In this document: in pieces, positions 11,263 through 22,579 of the stretch
Layout: each line of letters begins with the position of its first letter
How positions within the stretch are numbered: position 1 is the stretch's first letter
Source of the DNA: Branchipolynoe longqiensis
Taxonomy: Eukaryota; Annelida; Polychaeta; Phyllodocida; Polynoidae
Assembly (NCBI GenBank): GCA_030323885.1
Contig: CM059186.1
Location: 29,001,005 to 29,065,004 of the forward strand
Length of the DNA: 64,000 nucleotides
Reading direction: 5' to 3'
Notes under the pieces: generated by a model
Told to the model about the DNA's origin: nothing
Database searches by the model: none
What the model saw: only the letters and a program-made list of their open reading frames with translations
Position numbers and translations under genes: made by a program

Positions 11263-12596
11263 TCACAGTCTGTCTAACGGCAGTCACAGCCAGTCTGGTC
11301 TGTTTACGGAGAGTTTTCGCCGACTGTTTCCCAAGCGGACACAGAACGGACGCCTGGTAACCCGGTAGCCCGGTCGCCGCCTGCTTTGTTCACAGCGGTC
11401 ACAAGCGCCCTCTCCCACTCCGCTCCGCCTCCACCCCGGTCACCCGCCGCCCACCGTCCGGGTGTGGCCGAGGCTGCGCCGGTCGGGAGCACATGGTGTG
11501 TGTGAGGGGAGGGGGGGGGGGAGTTCAACAGTTGTCCACTACTGCCGCAAGGAGGCACAACACCTCGAGAGCAGCGTGCTGCCGCCCTCCCCCAGACAGA
11601 CGGACGGACGGACACAGGGCTGCCCCAGGCTTTGCCCCGGAGCTGTCTCCTCTGTAGGCCGCGCCTTCCTGACGTTGCGTCCCTCCTCCGAGGTGGCTGG
11701 AGGAGGGGGGGGCGGAGGGGGGGGGGGGCTGTGGTCTGTGGAAGAGGATGGGTAGGGGTGAAGCCGAGCGTCCGCCCGGGAACAGTGTCTTCCTTTGGAT
11801 TGGAGATGTGGGAGGAGTCGGGAGGTGGGGGTGGGGCGGGGGGTCACCGATCCAATTCTACCTATAATCTATCTGTATATAAAAAAAACAGATGTTTATA
11901 TAATATGGATGGGTGCTTTCTGAAATTATATCAGTGGCGATGGGAGGCAGGGTGGGAGGAAGTTCTTTTTTTCCGAGGTGGGAGCGGAGAGGAATGGAGG
12001 AGGAGGAGCGGGAGGAGGGGAGGAGGTGGTGGGGTGAGGGTGGGTGTGTCTCTGTCTGATATTGAGGGGACAGTCCTCCAGTGTCCAGCTGTATCAGGTG
12101 GGGGCTGAGTCTCGTGGGATAAAGATCCAGGGGGATCCGTGAGTGTGTGTTCCCGCGCTCCTCTCCCACACCTCTCTCTTCCTCTCCCACCTCTCTCTTC
12201 CTCTCCCAGCTCGCCCCTTCTCCCTCCTCCTCCGTGCCCACCTACCTATCCCAGGCTCTCCCTCATCAACACACACTTCCTGTATTTTTCTCTCTGTGTT
12301 CTCCCTCTCTTTGTTCTCCCTCTCTTTGTTCTCGCTCTATATCTCAGTAATACTATATGTCTATATCTCCATATATAGGCCCTCTCTATATCTCTTTGTT
12401 GGGCCCTTGCATAAATCAATCAATCAATCAGTCAGTCAATCAGCGCACTGCATCTATCACGGCCATCCTCGTCGTTCTTGTAGTCTTCGTGTGAGCAGCT
12501 CTCTATAATCTAAGCACAACAAAAAAGTTGACCACTTGTCCCCCTTTTATGCGCGGGCACACCTACTACACCGGAAGCAGCCAGATCGCGGGCCGA

Positions 12597-12660
12597 CCGG
12601 GCGGGCGAGCCGGGCGGGCGAGCCGGGCGGGCGAGCCGGGCGGGCGAGCGAGCGAGCGGG
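12597..12660. repeat. GGGCGGGCGAGCC tandem repeat
   Basis: About five 13-bp units, ending in GAGCGAGCGAGC. The CpG density is very high. Confidence 0.85.
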
Positions 12661-13027
12661 CTAGCACCGTAGGCGGGCATGTGGATGGAATGTACAGAGG
12701 GAGGTGGCAAACACTGAACTGGTGAACTCCTTCCTCCGGCAGCTTCCTTCTGCCCCTCCCCTCCCCCTGGTAGTGCCGGAGGAAGCAGGTTGTGGCCGGC
12801 AGGGCCGGGCAGGCAGGCAGGCAGGCGGGCGGGCAGGTGGGCCCGCCCGGTCGGTCGGTCGGTCGGCTCCGGACGTGGGTGAAGTGACCGCTGCGGCGGT
12901 GGGCGCGTGGACAGGTAAGAATGAGTCGTGGAGTGTGTCAGGATGAGGAAGAAGAAGTGAGGGCATTTCCAGCGCCAACAGAGGATGCCCGCCGCTACCG
13001 AGCGTAGTCAACACCGCGCGCTGCGGT

Positions 13028-13080
13028 GTTCAGCTCCAGCTCCAGCTCCAGCTCCAGCTCCAGCTCCAGCTTCAGCTCCT
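13028..13080. repeat. CAGCTC hexanucleotide repeat
   Basis: About eight near-perfect CAGCTC units, followed to 13195 by a degenerate continuation (CCAGCCCAGCTC). Confidence 0.85.
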
Positions 13081-13267
13081 GCTCCAACCCAGCTCCAGCC
13101 CAGCTCTAGCCCAGCTCCAGGCCAGCTCCAGTTCCAGCCCAATTCCAGCCTCAGCCCAGCCCAGCTTCAGTCCAGCACAGCTCAGCTCAGCTCCGCTGCC
13201 GCTGCTGCTTGTTGCTGTTGCTGAGGCAGGATGTAAATGTTGCTGGGCGGACGGCAACGGCAAAGGC

Positions 13268-13475
13268 AACGGCAACGGCGGCGGCGGCGGCGGCGGTGGT
13301 GGTGGTGGTGATGGTGGTGGTGGTGATGGTGGTGGTGGTACGATGCTGCTCTCCTGGCTGGCTGGTGGTGGCCGTGGTAGCGGCGTTGGTGTCGGTGGTG
13401 GCGCTGGTGGCGGTGGCAGTGGTGTCGGTGGTGGCGGTGGTGATGGTGGTGGTGGTGGTGGCGGTGGTTATCGCA
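13268..13475. repeat. GGC/GGT trinucleotide repeat
   Basis: Starts as GGC triplets and continues as GGT triplets with GAT interruptions. Confidence 0.85.
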
Positions 13476-13871
13476 GTAGTTGACAAATAGGATGAGGAGG
13501 GCAAGTCTGAGGGGGCTGCGTCTGGGAGATGGGGAGCGCGAGATAGGGAGGGAGGTAGGGAGGTAGGGAGGGAGGGAGGGAGGGATGAAGGAGCACCACC
13601 ATGCACCGTGTGCGTATTATGTTGGCTGTCTGATCAGAGCAGACGCACACAACGCACAGAGCAGAGCAGACGCACAGCACCACCACCAGCACCACAACTA
13701 TCACCACCCACCCACCAACCACCAGGATGACTGCGGGCAGAGACATGCACAATGAGGGATTGCTCAGAACTAGAACTAGAAAACTCTGCCGGTCTATGTC
13801 ACAGCGTCTATCTCCTCCTTCCGCCATCTGCCCTCGGTCGTAGTGTGTCACATGAACAGTGGTATAATATA

Positions 13872-14100
13872 GGAGCGGGTGCGGGTTGGTGTGGGTTGGT
13901 GTGGGTTGGTGTGGGTTGGTGGGGTTGGTGGGGGTTGGTAGTGGGTGAGGTGGTGTAATGGGGATAGGGGAGGTGGGAGTGTGGGTGGGGGTTGTTGGTG
14001 GTGCGTGGGGTGATGTAATGGGGGTATCAGGACGGTGCTGGTGGGGGTGGTAGGGTGGTGTGAGTGTGGGTGGAGTGGTGTGGTGGTGGGGGAGTGCTCG
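13872..14100. repeat. GT-rich minisatellite (GGGTTGGTGT)
   Basis: Opens with regular GTGGGTTGGT decamers and becomes irregular GTGGTG/GGGTG. It runs up to a SINE-1 3'-end fragment in minus orientation, an arrangement also seen at 40.2, 42.5 and 49.1 kb. Confidence 0.8.
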
Positions 14101-14107
14101 GGTAGGT

Positions 14108-14167
14108 TTTTTTGTTTGTTCGTTTGAGTTTACGTCCTGGTAACATCTATGGTCATATCAGGACGGG
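14108..14167 (-). mobile_element. SINE-1 3' end fragment
   Basis: Plus-strand TTTACGTCCTGGTAACATC...GGTCATATCAGGACGG is the reverse of the SINE-1 tail. It lies between a GT-rich minisatellite and the 8-bp satellite. Confidence 0.75.
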
Positions 14168-14214
14168 GAGGGTGGGGGTGGGGTGCTGATGGGGGTCTTA
14201 GGGCGGTGGGAATT

Positions 14215-15515
14215 ATGGAGTGGTGGAGTGGTGGAGTGGTGGAATGATGGAATGGTGGAGTGGTGGAGTGATATAGTGGTGGAGTGGTGGAGTGGTGGAG
14301 TGGTGGAGTGGTGGAGTGGTGGAGTGGTGGAATGATGGAATGGTGGAGTGGTGGAGTGATATAGTGGTGGAGTGGTGGAGTGGTGGAGTGGTGTGGAGTG
14401 GTGGAATGGTGGAATGGTGGAGTGGTGGAGTGGTGGAGTGCTATAGTGGTGGAGTGGTGGAGTGGTGGAGTGGTGGAGTGGTGGAGTGGTGGAGTGGTGG
14501 AGTGGTGGAATGGTGGAGTGGTGGAGTGGTGGAGTGGTGGAGTGGTGGAATGGTGGAGTGGTGGAATGGTGGAGTGGTGGAATGGTGGAGTGGTGGAGTG
14601 ATATAGTGGTGGAGTGGTGGAGTGGTGGAGTGGTGTGGAGTGGTGGAATGGTGGAATGGTGGAGTGGTGGAGTGGTGGAGTGCTATAGTAGTGGAGTGGT
14701 GGAGTGGTGGAGTGGTGGAGTGGTGGAGTGGTGGAGTGGTGTGGAGTGGTGGAATGGTGGAATGGTGGAATGAAGGAGTGGTGGAGTGCTATAGTGGTGG
14801 AGTGGTGGAGTGGTGGAGGGGTGGGGTTGGTGAGTGGTATAATAGTGGAGTGGTGGAGTGGTAGAGTGGTGGAGTGGTGGAGTGGTGGAGTGGTGGAATG
14901 GTGGAATGATGGAATGGTGGAGTGGTGGAGTGCTATAGTGGTGGAGTGGTGGAGTGGTGGAGTGGTGGAGTGGTGGAGTGGTGGAGTGGTGGAGTGGTGG
15001 AATGGTGGAATGGTGGAATGGTGGAGTGGTGGAGTGCTATAGTGGTGGAGTGGTGGAGTGGTGGAGTGGTGGAGTGGTGGAGTGGTGGAGTGGTGGAGTG
15101 GTGGAGTGGTGGAGTGGTGGAGTGGTGGAGTGGTGGAGTGGTGGAGTGGTGGAGTGATAGAGTGGTGGAGTGGTGGAGTGGTGGAGTGGTGGAATGGTGG
15201 AATGGTGGAGTGCTATAGTGGTGGAGTGGTGGAGTGGTGGAATGGTGGAATGGTGGAATGGTGGAGTGGTGGAGTGCTATAGTGGTGGAGTGGTGGAGTG
15301 GTGGAGTGGTGGAGTGGTGGAGTGGTGGAGTGGTGGAGTGGTGGAGTGGTGGAGTGGTGGAGTGGTGGAGTGGTGGAGTGATATAGTGGTGGAGTGGTGG
15401 AGTGGTGGAGTGGTGGAATGGTGGAATGGTGGAGTGCTATAGTGGTGGAGTGGTGGAGTGGTGGAGTGGTGGAGTGGTGGAGTGGTGGAGTGGTGGAGTG
15501 GTGGAGTGGTGTGGA
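14215..15515. repeat. 1.3-kb array of the 8-bp unit AGTGGTGG
   Basis: Roughly 150 copies of AGTGGTGG with variant units AATGGTGG and AATGATGG, and periodic interruptions GAGTGCTATAGTGG or GAGTGATATAGTGG. The 24-bp reading period gives overlapping Val-Glu-Trp-Trp-Ser-Gly-Gly-Val frames in several phases, a repeat artefact. The strand has almost no C. Confidence 0.95.
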
Positions 15516-15599
15516 GTAGGGGTGCGGAGTTACTAGCGCCTTTGGTGGTGGTGGCTGGAAGGGAGGGATGAAATGGGGAGGACGGAGGGAGGGGGAGGT

Positions 15600-15660
15600 G
15601 GAGCTGGAGGTAGGGGAGGGGGAGGGGGAGGGGGAGGGGGAGGGGGAGGGGGAGGGGAGA
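15600..15660. repeat. GGGGGA hexamer repeat
   Basis: About nine GGGGGA/GGGGAG units on the plus strand, a strong polypurine tract and G-quadruplex candidate. Confidence 0.85.
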
Positions 15661-15797
15661 GCTTGGAGGGAACCGGCAGCTAGCCCTCCTGCTGCTGAAG
15701 ACGACCATCATCAATATCCCCGGTGGTGGATGAGGGAGCAGACATGTCATGCCCGGCTACCTCCCACCAGCTGACCCTCGCCGGGGAAAATGGGTTT

Positions 15798-15847
15798 TGT
15801 TTGTTGTTGTCTTACGTGCTAGCAACATCTAAGGTCATACCAGGACG
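15798..15847 (-). mobile_element. SINE-1 3' end fragment
   Basis: TTGTTGTTGTCTTACGTGC then AGCAACATCTAAGGTCATAC on the plus strand is the terminal ~50 bp of SINE-1 reversed. Confidence 0.75.
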
Positions 15848-15942
15848 GAGGAGGTAATGGGGACGGAGGGATGAAGGGAGAAAAGCGGGAGGGGGCTGTT
15901 GAGTGAAAAGGGGGGAGGGGAATGGGAAGGATGAAGTGGGAA

Positions 15943-15983
15943 GGGGGTGGGGGTGGGGGTGGGGGTGGGGGTGGGGGTGGGGT
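15943..15983. repeat. GGGGGT repeat, G-quadruplex candidate
   Basis: Six consecutive G5 runs separated by single T bases, an ideal four-run G-quadruplex motif. Confidence 0.85.
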
Positions 15984-16189
15984 GGCGGAACAGCATTAAT
16001 CTATTTCTAGTGGTGTTTAAGGATCTATATGATACCCGAATGCAAATGACATATATTGTTTATCCTTTGACAGTTTTCTTCAATATTCCATAGTCAATAT
16101 GGATAGAGGGTTCAGGAAGGTGAATGGAAAGCATTGTAATATGGTATGTGTACCCTTGCTATTAATACTCACATAATATATTATATATA

Positions 16190-16560
16190 CACATTTCTAT
16201 ATATTTCTATACATTTCTCTTATATTTCTATATATTTCTATATATTTCTATATATTTCTATATGTTTCAATATATTTCTATATATTTCTAAATATTTCTA
16301 AATAGTTCTATATATTCCTATATATCTCTATATATCTCTATATATTTTTGTATATTTCTATGTATTTCTATATATTTATGTATATTTCTATATATTTCCA
16401 AATATTTCTATATATTTTTTAATATTTCTATATATTTCTATATATTTCTATATATTTCTATATATTTCTATATATTTCCTTATATTTCCGTATATTTCTA
16501 TATATCTTTGTATATTTCTATATATTTCGATATATGTTCATATATTTATTATATATATTT
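16190..16560. repeat. 10-bp repeat TATATATTTC
   Basis: About 35 units of TATATTTCTA with few length changes, so the TTT steps recur close to every helical turn. TA-rich DNA without the decamer continues to 16680. Confidence 0.9.
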
Positions 16561-16622
16561 TTTTTATATATTTATTATATATATTTATTGTATATATTTA
16601 TACACTTAAATCTATGTCTATA

Positions 16623-16654
<32 letters not shown>

Positions 16655-16734
16655 TGAATAAATCAATCTATATGTATATAATATCCCTATTTCAAAATCG
16701 GCATGCTTTTTATAGATATTCATATTTACATAAA

Positions 16735-17045
16735 TATGTGATGCATAAGCATTATGCAAGTATAAACGCATGTAAGGGATTATATGTTTATTTCCTACCC
16801 TTAATATTGATGGGGTGGCTTACTTGATGTATCCCCCCCCCCCCCCCCCCCCTCTGACCACGTGACCGGTGGCTCCACCCCCGGCACGCCTCTATACTGG
16901 ATGCTACACTGTCACTTGCATCCAAGATTTTTTTATTTAGGCCAGGGCATCATATTCCCTATGCCAGAGAATATATTATCTCAACCCCTACCTTTGACTT
17001 GTCTCCTCATTTGTACTGTAGTAAGCATTTATACATATATCACTA
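16735..17045 (+). repeat. GGTGGCGCCACC repeat, longest copy
   Basis: Begins with ATGCATAAGCATTATGCAAG, passes a C22 run at about 16829-16852 and the GGTGGCTCCACC block near 16868, and extends to the region matching 1-190. Relatives at 28018, 41237, 45363 and 50230 (plus strand) and 30232 and 46836 (minus strand) share the left part and the GGTGGCGCCACC-like palindrome. Confidence 0.8.
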
Positions 17046-17540
17046 CATATATGAAAGAATAAGTTATGATTGGAAACACTCGTTCTCATCTGATCATGAA
17101 ACTTAGCCAACACTGAGCCTCATAAGTATGTGGAGACTTGCCCACCTGAGAATATAAGGAGCCAGATACGTCCTGACACAGGCTTATATCCTACCAGGCC
17201 AACACTTGGTTAATGTGAAAATACAGAACAAAGATAAATCTTCTCTCATTAAAGACGAGGTCAATTCCACTGTTGATCCTGCCGGGAGCCATAGCAACAT
17301 CCTCTTAAAGCCAGCCTCATAGTAGGCGATACAACTGAGACGGAGAAGGTAATTCAAGTGGTATTAATATGATCCTATTATTCTATTACATTATTATTAT
17401 TATTATTATTAGACAATATTACTGCTATTACACCAATTGGTTTTTTGAATTGAAAAGAAAAAGTTAATTCCCCATGCTCGATCATACATCACTCAAGAAA
17501 AGATCTCCCGTTTTGGTAAATTCCGGGATTCGAACCCACT
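17046..17540. other. Unassigned intergenic DNA
   Basis: Contains an ATT trinucleotide run near 17385-17412. A 12-base match (GTTGATCCTGCC) to the start of 18S rRNA at about 17273 does not extend and is taken as chance. Confidence 0.5.
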
Positions 17541-17819
17541 GGTTCGGGTTAGAATCCTGGTCGAGTCAAACCAATTACTTAAAAATCTATACTTTTCACT
17601 TCCTAGCAAGGTGCTCGGCATTATTAGGATAGGGCAAGGACTGATTGGCTCAGTGCCAGGATAATGTGGCTAAGTGGGATATCGGGTCATGGTGCTGGCA
17701 TCCTGGTCTCCCAGTGGGGCAGCACTATAAAGTCAACATGAGTGTGCTCTACCACAAGTCGGTACCTGTCATGATATGACCTTAGATGTTGCTACGACGT
17801 AAAACCCCAACAACCAACC
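17541..17819 (+). mobile_element. SINE-1 copy lacking most of the head
   Basis: Starts at the B-box side of the head (GGTTAGAATCCTGG), then the complete centre and full tail (GACCTTAGATGTTGCTACGA then CCCCAACAACCAACC). A neighbouring GGGATTCGAACCC at 17525 may be a displaced head remnant. Confidence 0.85.
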
Positions 17820-18565
17820 TCAAGAAAAGGTTACTGCTTAACTATTTCGCCATTGGGGATCTAAATTAACAATAAATAATATCGGATCTAAACTTTGTGA
17901 AATAAATAGAATGTTTTTGGGTTTAAATTGATAATGGAAACTAGAATATCGCTTAGTATGGACATGAATAACAATGAGCGGCGAAAAGCGTATATTTAAA
18001 TGTTGAAAATGATCAGGTGAATAGTTGTAACACTAACACTATAACAGCTTCGCAGCGCCACCCGGCACTTCAGTACTGCATTAGCGCTACAAATACTTCA
18101 TCACAATTTCACAGAGGACAACACCGCTAATGCCTCATAAAGTGTTTTTTATGCGCTTTAATAGATAAATGGATCCCCTTAATGTTTACTTGCCTTTTCA
18201 TTGATCATTTAAGCTATTTTTAATCCCCCCAAACTAACTGCAATAATACTTTAAAAAAACACCAACAAAACTATAATACTTTAAAAATAAAAGGAGAGAC
18301 TGAATTGCTGCCGGCATAAATACAGGTGATGTCGTGTTGTGGGAACGGAACATGCTCACCACATGTAATGGGTCCTTATGGTGGAGTCTCCGACTTGGCC
18401 TGAGCATACAGTTCAAACACTCTAATCTAATATAATCTGTTGTCGTGCGCCAGTGACTAAGCACTGTTAGAGTATGTGTGTTCCTTGCCTAAATTACAGA
18501 TTAAGGTGACAACTGACAAGCTCAGCAATCGAGTAAGATAGGCAGCTCAACGACATGTCTATTGG

Positions 18566-19049
18566 GGCATAATCGATTAACACGACCCAGGCGATTCGGG
18601 TCACCCGAGTTGCTAGAATTTCAAATTGAACACCGTGAGTGGAGTTGACAAAAACAGGTGCCATGTGCAAAACGACCCGACCCCAGTAACCCACCTCTTG
18701 GCTTGGGTTTGCTAGGAATGATGATGTCACATTTGTGCTGATACCGTCCTGCAGGATAATAGCTACCAGTATCAGTCCTACATGTTTGTTTTGGGTAATA
18801 ACACAGATTAATGAAATGAAAATATAACTAAACTATGCAATCATAAAATACTTTAAATCCTATTTTGCTGTAGTTATATTGGTTATTAAACAAAAAAAGT
18901 TTTGGATTAAGCCACCATTTTTTTCACCCCGAGCATGGAGAAGTGTATTTGATTATTCGACCCGAGTCTGTAGGATGTGTGCATGCACCAAAAAGTGGCT
19001 CGGGTGACACCAGTTGATTAATCGATTAATCATGTGTGCGACCCCCTCT
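18566..19049. mobile_element. Possible MITE with inverted ends
   Basis: The left end (GGGGCATAATCGATTAAC, then GGGTCACCCGAG at about 18598) is approximately inverted at the right end (CTCGGGTGACACC at about 18997, then AATCGATTAATC and GACCCC). About 480 bp, no coding. I could not define a target duplication, so limits are approximate. Confidence 0.45.
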
Positions 19050-19162
19050 CAATCACCACCAACCCACTCTTTTGTTGTTCTAAATATAATTTATTCATTC
19101 AATGCAGTCTTTTTGCCCGAACTGCTCACCACAGGCACGTTGTGACCATTCAGTTTGTTTCT

Positions 19163-19476
19163 TGAGGTTGTACATCCTAGCAACATCTACGGTCATATCA
19201 GGATGGGTACCCATTTGTGCCAGTGTTCACATATATGGTGACTTCATAGTGCTGTCCCACTAGGAGACCAGGCCGCTGACACCATGACATGCTATCCCAC
19301 TGACACTGAGCTGACTAGTCCTCACACTATCCTAGTAATTAGGAGCGCCAGGTTAGGTACTGAGCACATATAGATTCGGTAAGCTATTGGTTTGACTCGG
19401 CCGGGATGTGAACACCCAATTCAACCTTCGACACAGGAAGCCCCTACTTTTACCAATTCGGTCAATGCATCTGGTG
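19163..19476 (-). mobile_element. SINE-1 copy, minus strand, with head
   Basis: Tail at the left (GTACATCCTAGCAACATC), conserved centre, and tRNA-like head at the right ending near ACCAATTCGGTCAATGC. The A-box side is decayed. It directly abuts the MITE at 19482-19738. Confidence 0.85.
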
Positions 19477-19481
19477 TCATA

Positions 19482-19738
19482 TGAGACTGTCACAAAAGGT
19501 GCTAAGCAATATGGGACAACACTTTGTCCATAGTAACGATCAACACACTATCTACTTATGCATTTGCTCAGGATAAACTGATTTGTTTTTTTCATGGTGT
19601 TTCATAATCCCAATAGAATACATATTGATTTGAAGCAAATGTCCTTGTGTTTTCAGTGTAACTGTTGCTGTGCCGTTTTGTGTCAATTATTACTATGGAC
19701 AAAAAACCCGAAGAGTTAGCACCTTTTGAGACAGGCTC
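19482..19738. mobile_element. ~257-bp MITE with ~50-bp inverted ends
   Basis: The left end ATGAGACTGTCACAAAAGG and inner TTTGTCCATAGTAA are inverted at the right end (TTACTATGGACAAAA ... CCTTTTGAGACAGGCTCAT). Both ends share GGTGCTAA. The interior has no open frame of note. The target duplication is not clean, so I assign no superfamily. Confidence 0.75.
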
Positions 19739-20310
19739 ATAATCATATGTGGTCTGATAGTCTTGATAATCTCATCAGGAGCTGGTAGCTGTGAAGTCGA
19801 ACATATGGTTATGTTATCCATTTCAAGAGTTACACATAGTCCACAAAGCTTGCATATGAGATAATATTAAATGTAAAATAATCTACTAGTGTTAAGTTAA
19901 AATTAAAGTTAATTAATCAAAGTTAGTCATGATTGAACCAAATGCGATATAATATTCGATAACATTCATAATGAAATTCGATTTGGACACAAAAAAACCA
20001 TGATCTGATATTAATAAAAACATTAGCTAAGTTATAGCTAGGGAATTATAGTATAGACAACAATAGTTAACATCTAAATTATGCGAACTCAGTGTGACAA
20101 ACTTAATCTCACTAAGTAGTACGACTATAACGCAATAAGTAAGTAGATATGTTCATATCTTGACACATTGCTCATAACCAAAGTTCAGATTTGTTGATTG
20201 ATAGGTGCCATCACCAAAATAACCAGGTTCCACCTGCTGCACCTATCATAATACAAATTTAGGTTTGGCCAATTAGAACATCCCATGCCTGCTGAATACC
20301 AATGGTGATC
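19739..20310. other. Unassigned AT-rich DNA
   Basis: No repeat copy or open frame above background recognised. Confidence 0.5.
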
Positions 20311-20640
20311 GATCGGTTGTTGGAGTTTTACATCTTGGCAACATCTAAGGTCATATAACGATGGGTACCGACTTGTGACAGTGCACACTCATGTTGACTT
20401 TATAGTGCTTCCAAACTAGGAGAACAGGCCACTAGCACCATTACCTGATATCCCACTGTCACATTATCCTGCCACCGAGACAACCAGTCCTTGCTGTATC
20501 CTAATAATGCTCAGTGCCTGGCTAGGAAGTGACAAGAATCAATTTTGTAAGCCATTGGTTTGACTCGACCAGGAATTGAAGTCCTGACCTTTCGCAAGGG
20601 AGGCCTGCGCTCTCGATCCGATTCGGCCACTGTATCCAGT
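20311..20640 (-). mobile_element. SINE-1 copy, minus strand, full length
   Basis: Runs from the tail (GGTTGTTGGAGTTTTACATC) through the centre to the head; the plus strand shows GGAGGCCTGCGCTCTCGATC and GATTCGGCCACTG, the complement of the A-box region. Confidence 0.85.
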
Positions 20641-20710
20641 TATGCCAATTGTGAGGCCTCCCTCAAAATCATTCCGTACATTCACAGCAGAAAAGCTAGA
20701 TATATGAGTA

Positions 20711-21075
20711 GCGGAACCTCTCTGCACTGAACCTTGTCGTGTTGGATGAACCAACGGGTGGTGTCACATTAGAATGGGATTTCTACAGTGGACCTCGGCT
20801 CGCCGGCCTGCTCCCGCCATTATAGAGGTTATATCAGTACTTCGATATGCTGTTGTAGGCCACTTTAACAGGTGGCAATAAACCACGGTATCGGAACCTC
20901 GCTGCACTGATCCTTGTGGTGTCAGATGAAGCAACAGGTGGTGTCACATTAGACTGGGATTTCTACAGCGGACCATTCTGCTCCTCGGCTTGCCGCCCCA
21001 CCCCCGCCATTATAGAAGCTATGATCTGTACATTGATACGCCGTTGTAGGCTACTTCAACAAGTGGCAATAAACC
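20711..21075. repeat. 180-bp tandem duplication
   Basis: The unit starts CGGAACCTCKCTGCACTGA at 20711 and again at 20891, an exact 180-bp step. Both units end with GTGGCAATAAACCA. The copies have diverged by point changes and one insertion in unit 2 (near ATTCTGCTC). Confidence 0.85.
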
Positions 21076-21369
21076 AGGGATGACCCCTGGACTGAAGCCA
21101 TAACTAGGGTGTGTCGCCATTTTTGTCACTTAGGTGGAATAGCGGTCCATCACCCTATATGGTCTGCGCGTAGTCTAACAAAGGCGCTTTGGTCTGCCTA
21201 TGTTTGGACACATACATTTTACTCCAGTGTGGCTAACTAATTTGGACAACCGGCATCCCAGCCCTGGTGTTATTGCTCTTTCTATGTGCATCCATTTCAT
21301 GGACAGGGTTTTATATATATATATATATATCCGAAGACTCGCCTATACAGCACGTGCTGACCTGGTTTC

Positions 21370-21675
21370 TTTTTTGGTGGGGGAAGGAAAAACAGGAAGG
21401 GGAGAGAGAAAAGGGGAGGCGAAGATGGGGAGGAGAGGAGGAGGGAGAGGAGGGCAGGACCGGAGGAGATGGAGGGGAGAGAGAGGAAGAGGAGGAGAGG
21501 AGGGGGGGGGGAGGAGCGGAGAATGGAAGGAGGGGAGGAGGGGACGAGGTGAGGAGGGGAAGAGGGGAGGAGGAGGGGAGGAGGACGGGAGGGGAGTAGG
21601 TAAGGAGTGGAGGAGAGGAGAAGAGGAGGAGGAGGAGGGGCGCAGAGGTGGATGGGGAGGGGGAGTTAGCCACGG
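21370..21675. repeat. Polypurine tract (GGAGA/GGGGAGG)
   Basis: The plus strand is about 95% purine for 300 bp, preceded by a TA run at 21311-21330. Long Glu/Gly/Arg and Pro/Ser frames on the two strands are compositional. Confidence 0.85.
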
Positions 21676-21905
21676 GCAGGCATTAGGGGAGGTCCCTGTG
21701 GATCCTTGACAGAGTGCTGACTGAGTGGTGTGACGATGAACCGGTAGCTGGGGGCAGTGTGCCCCCCGCCTCACACACTCCCACCTCGCCTACCCAGGCC
21801 CCCTTCTCGATCCATTCCAACATTGGCATCCGAGATGCGTCGTGCATGTATGTGTGGATAGAGCGGCTCTTCCTAAACCATGACCTTCTTTTCGCCTTCC
21901 TCTTA

Positions 21906-22526
21906 AGCCCCGTTCACACACACAACTTTAGGCCGAACTAGATAAGGCGAAGTAGATGAGGCGAACTAGGGATGAAAGTGAGTAGTGTCCACCCATGCAG
22001 TACTTGGGGCGGTTTAAGGCGGAAATCGATATCTGCGCATGAGCAAGTCCATACTAACCAGCGCCAGTTTCGGTTAGTCGACATCACCATGAGAGAGTGT
22101 GGGTTCGACCTATATATGTATCGACTGAATCATATTGTTTTGGAACGGTCAAAACTTCTGCTGGGCAGTGAAAACCTACAAATAAATGATGAAAAAAGTA
22201 TCTGTGCACAGCTAGCGGTTTCATAGACCAAATTATATAATATGCGCTTTTGATCGACCAGAAAATCAACAAACTCAGGTCTTGACTGCGCATGCGTGTG
22301 ACATGCTTAATCTGCTTCAAGTAAACCGCTACCATCCACACAAGCTAGATGGGCCGACTTAAGCTAGTTCGCTTCATCTAGACTATCTCGCTAGGTGGTT
22401 TACTTGAAGCGAACTAGATGAGGCGACTCATGCTTAAGTCGCCTCAGCGTCCACACGGGCAATGTGAGTCGACTTAGATGAGGCGAACTACTTGAGGCGA
22501 CTTAAGGCCCGTGTGTGAACGGGGCT
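21906..22526. mobile_element. Harbinger-like MITE with iterated body, copy 1
   Basis: Ends are inverted for 16 bp (AGCCCCGTTCACACAC at the left, its complement at the right) and flanked by TTA on both sides (21903-21905 and 22527-22529). A 3-bp TWA duplication is the known signature of PIF/Harbinger elements. The body is full of GGCGAACTAGATGA-type words in both orientations. Second copy at 50790-51419. No transposase. Confidence 0.8.
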
Positions 22527-22579
22527 TTAGTCTTAGTAGACTTACACCATTTGCTGTCCACCCACATTCCAACCCACCT

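Larger units (their letters stand above)
11390..13620. other. G+C-rich, CpG-rich region with many simple repeats
   Basis: Contains G-runs at 11505-11521 and 11700-11730, pyrimidine runs at 12160-12330, GGGCGGGCGAGCC units at 12595-12660, GGCAGGCAGG then GGTCGGTC at 12805-12870, CAGCTC hexamers at 13028-13080, and GGC/GGT triplets at 13268-13470. A CpG-island promoter is possible. I see no convincing exon: every frame is low-complexity. Confidence 0.55.

Noticed and set aside
10650..11360. 236-codon frame with a 13-residue repeat
   Set aside because: Produced by a 13-bp minisatellite (39-bp reading period). Composition and lack of any domain argue against a gene.
14292..15442. Series of frames encoding Val-Glu-Trp-Trp-Ser-Gly-Gly-Val repeats
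   Set aside because: All are translations of an 8-bp satellite in shifting phases. The same peptide appears in every frame, which shows it is compositional.
17273..17284. GTTGATCCTGCC, identical to the start of 18S rRNA
   Set aside because: The match is 12 bases only and the following sequence does not continue the rRNA. Chance match.
21972..22226. 84-codon frame at 22 kb as a host gene
   Set aside because: It lies wholly inside the Harbinger-like MITE, and its second copy at 50.8 kb does not keep the frame.
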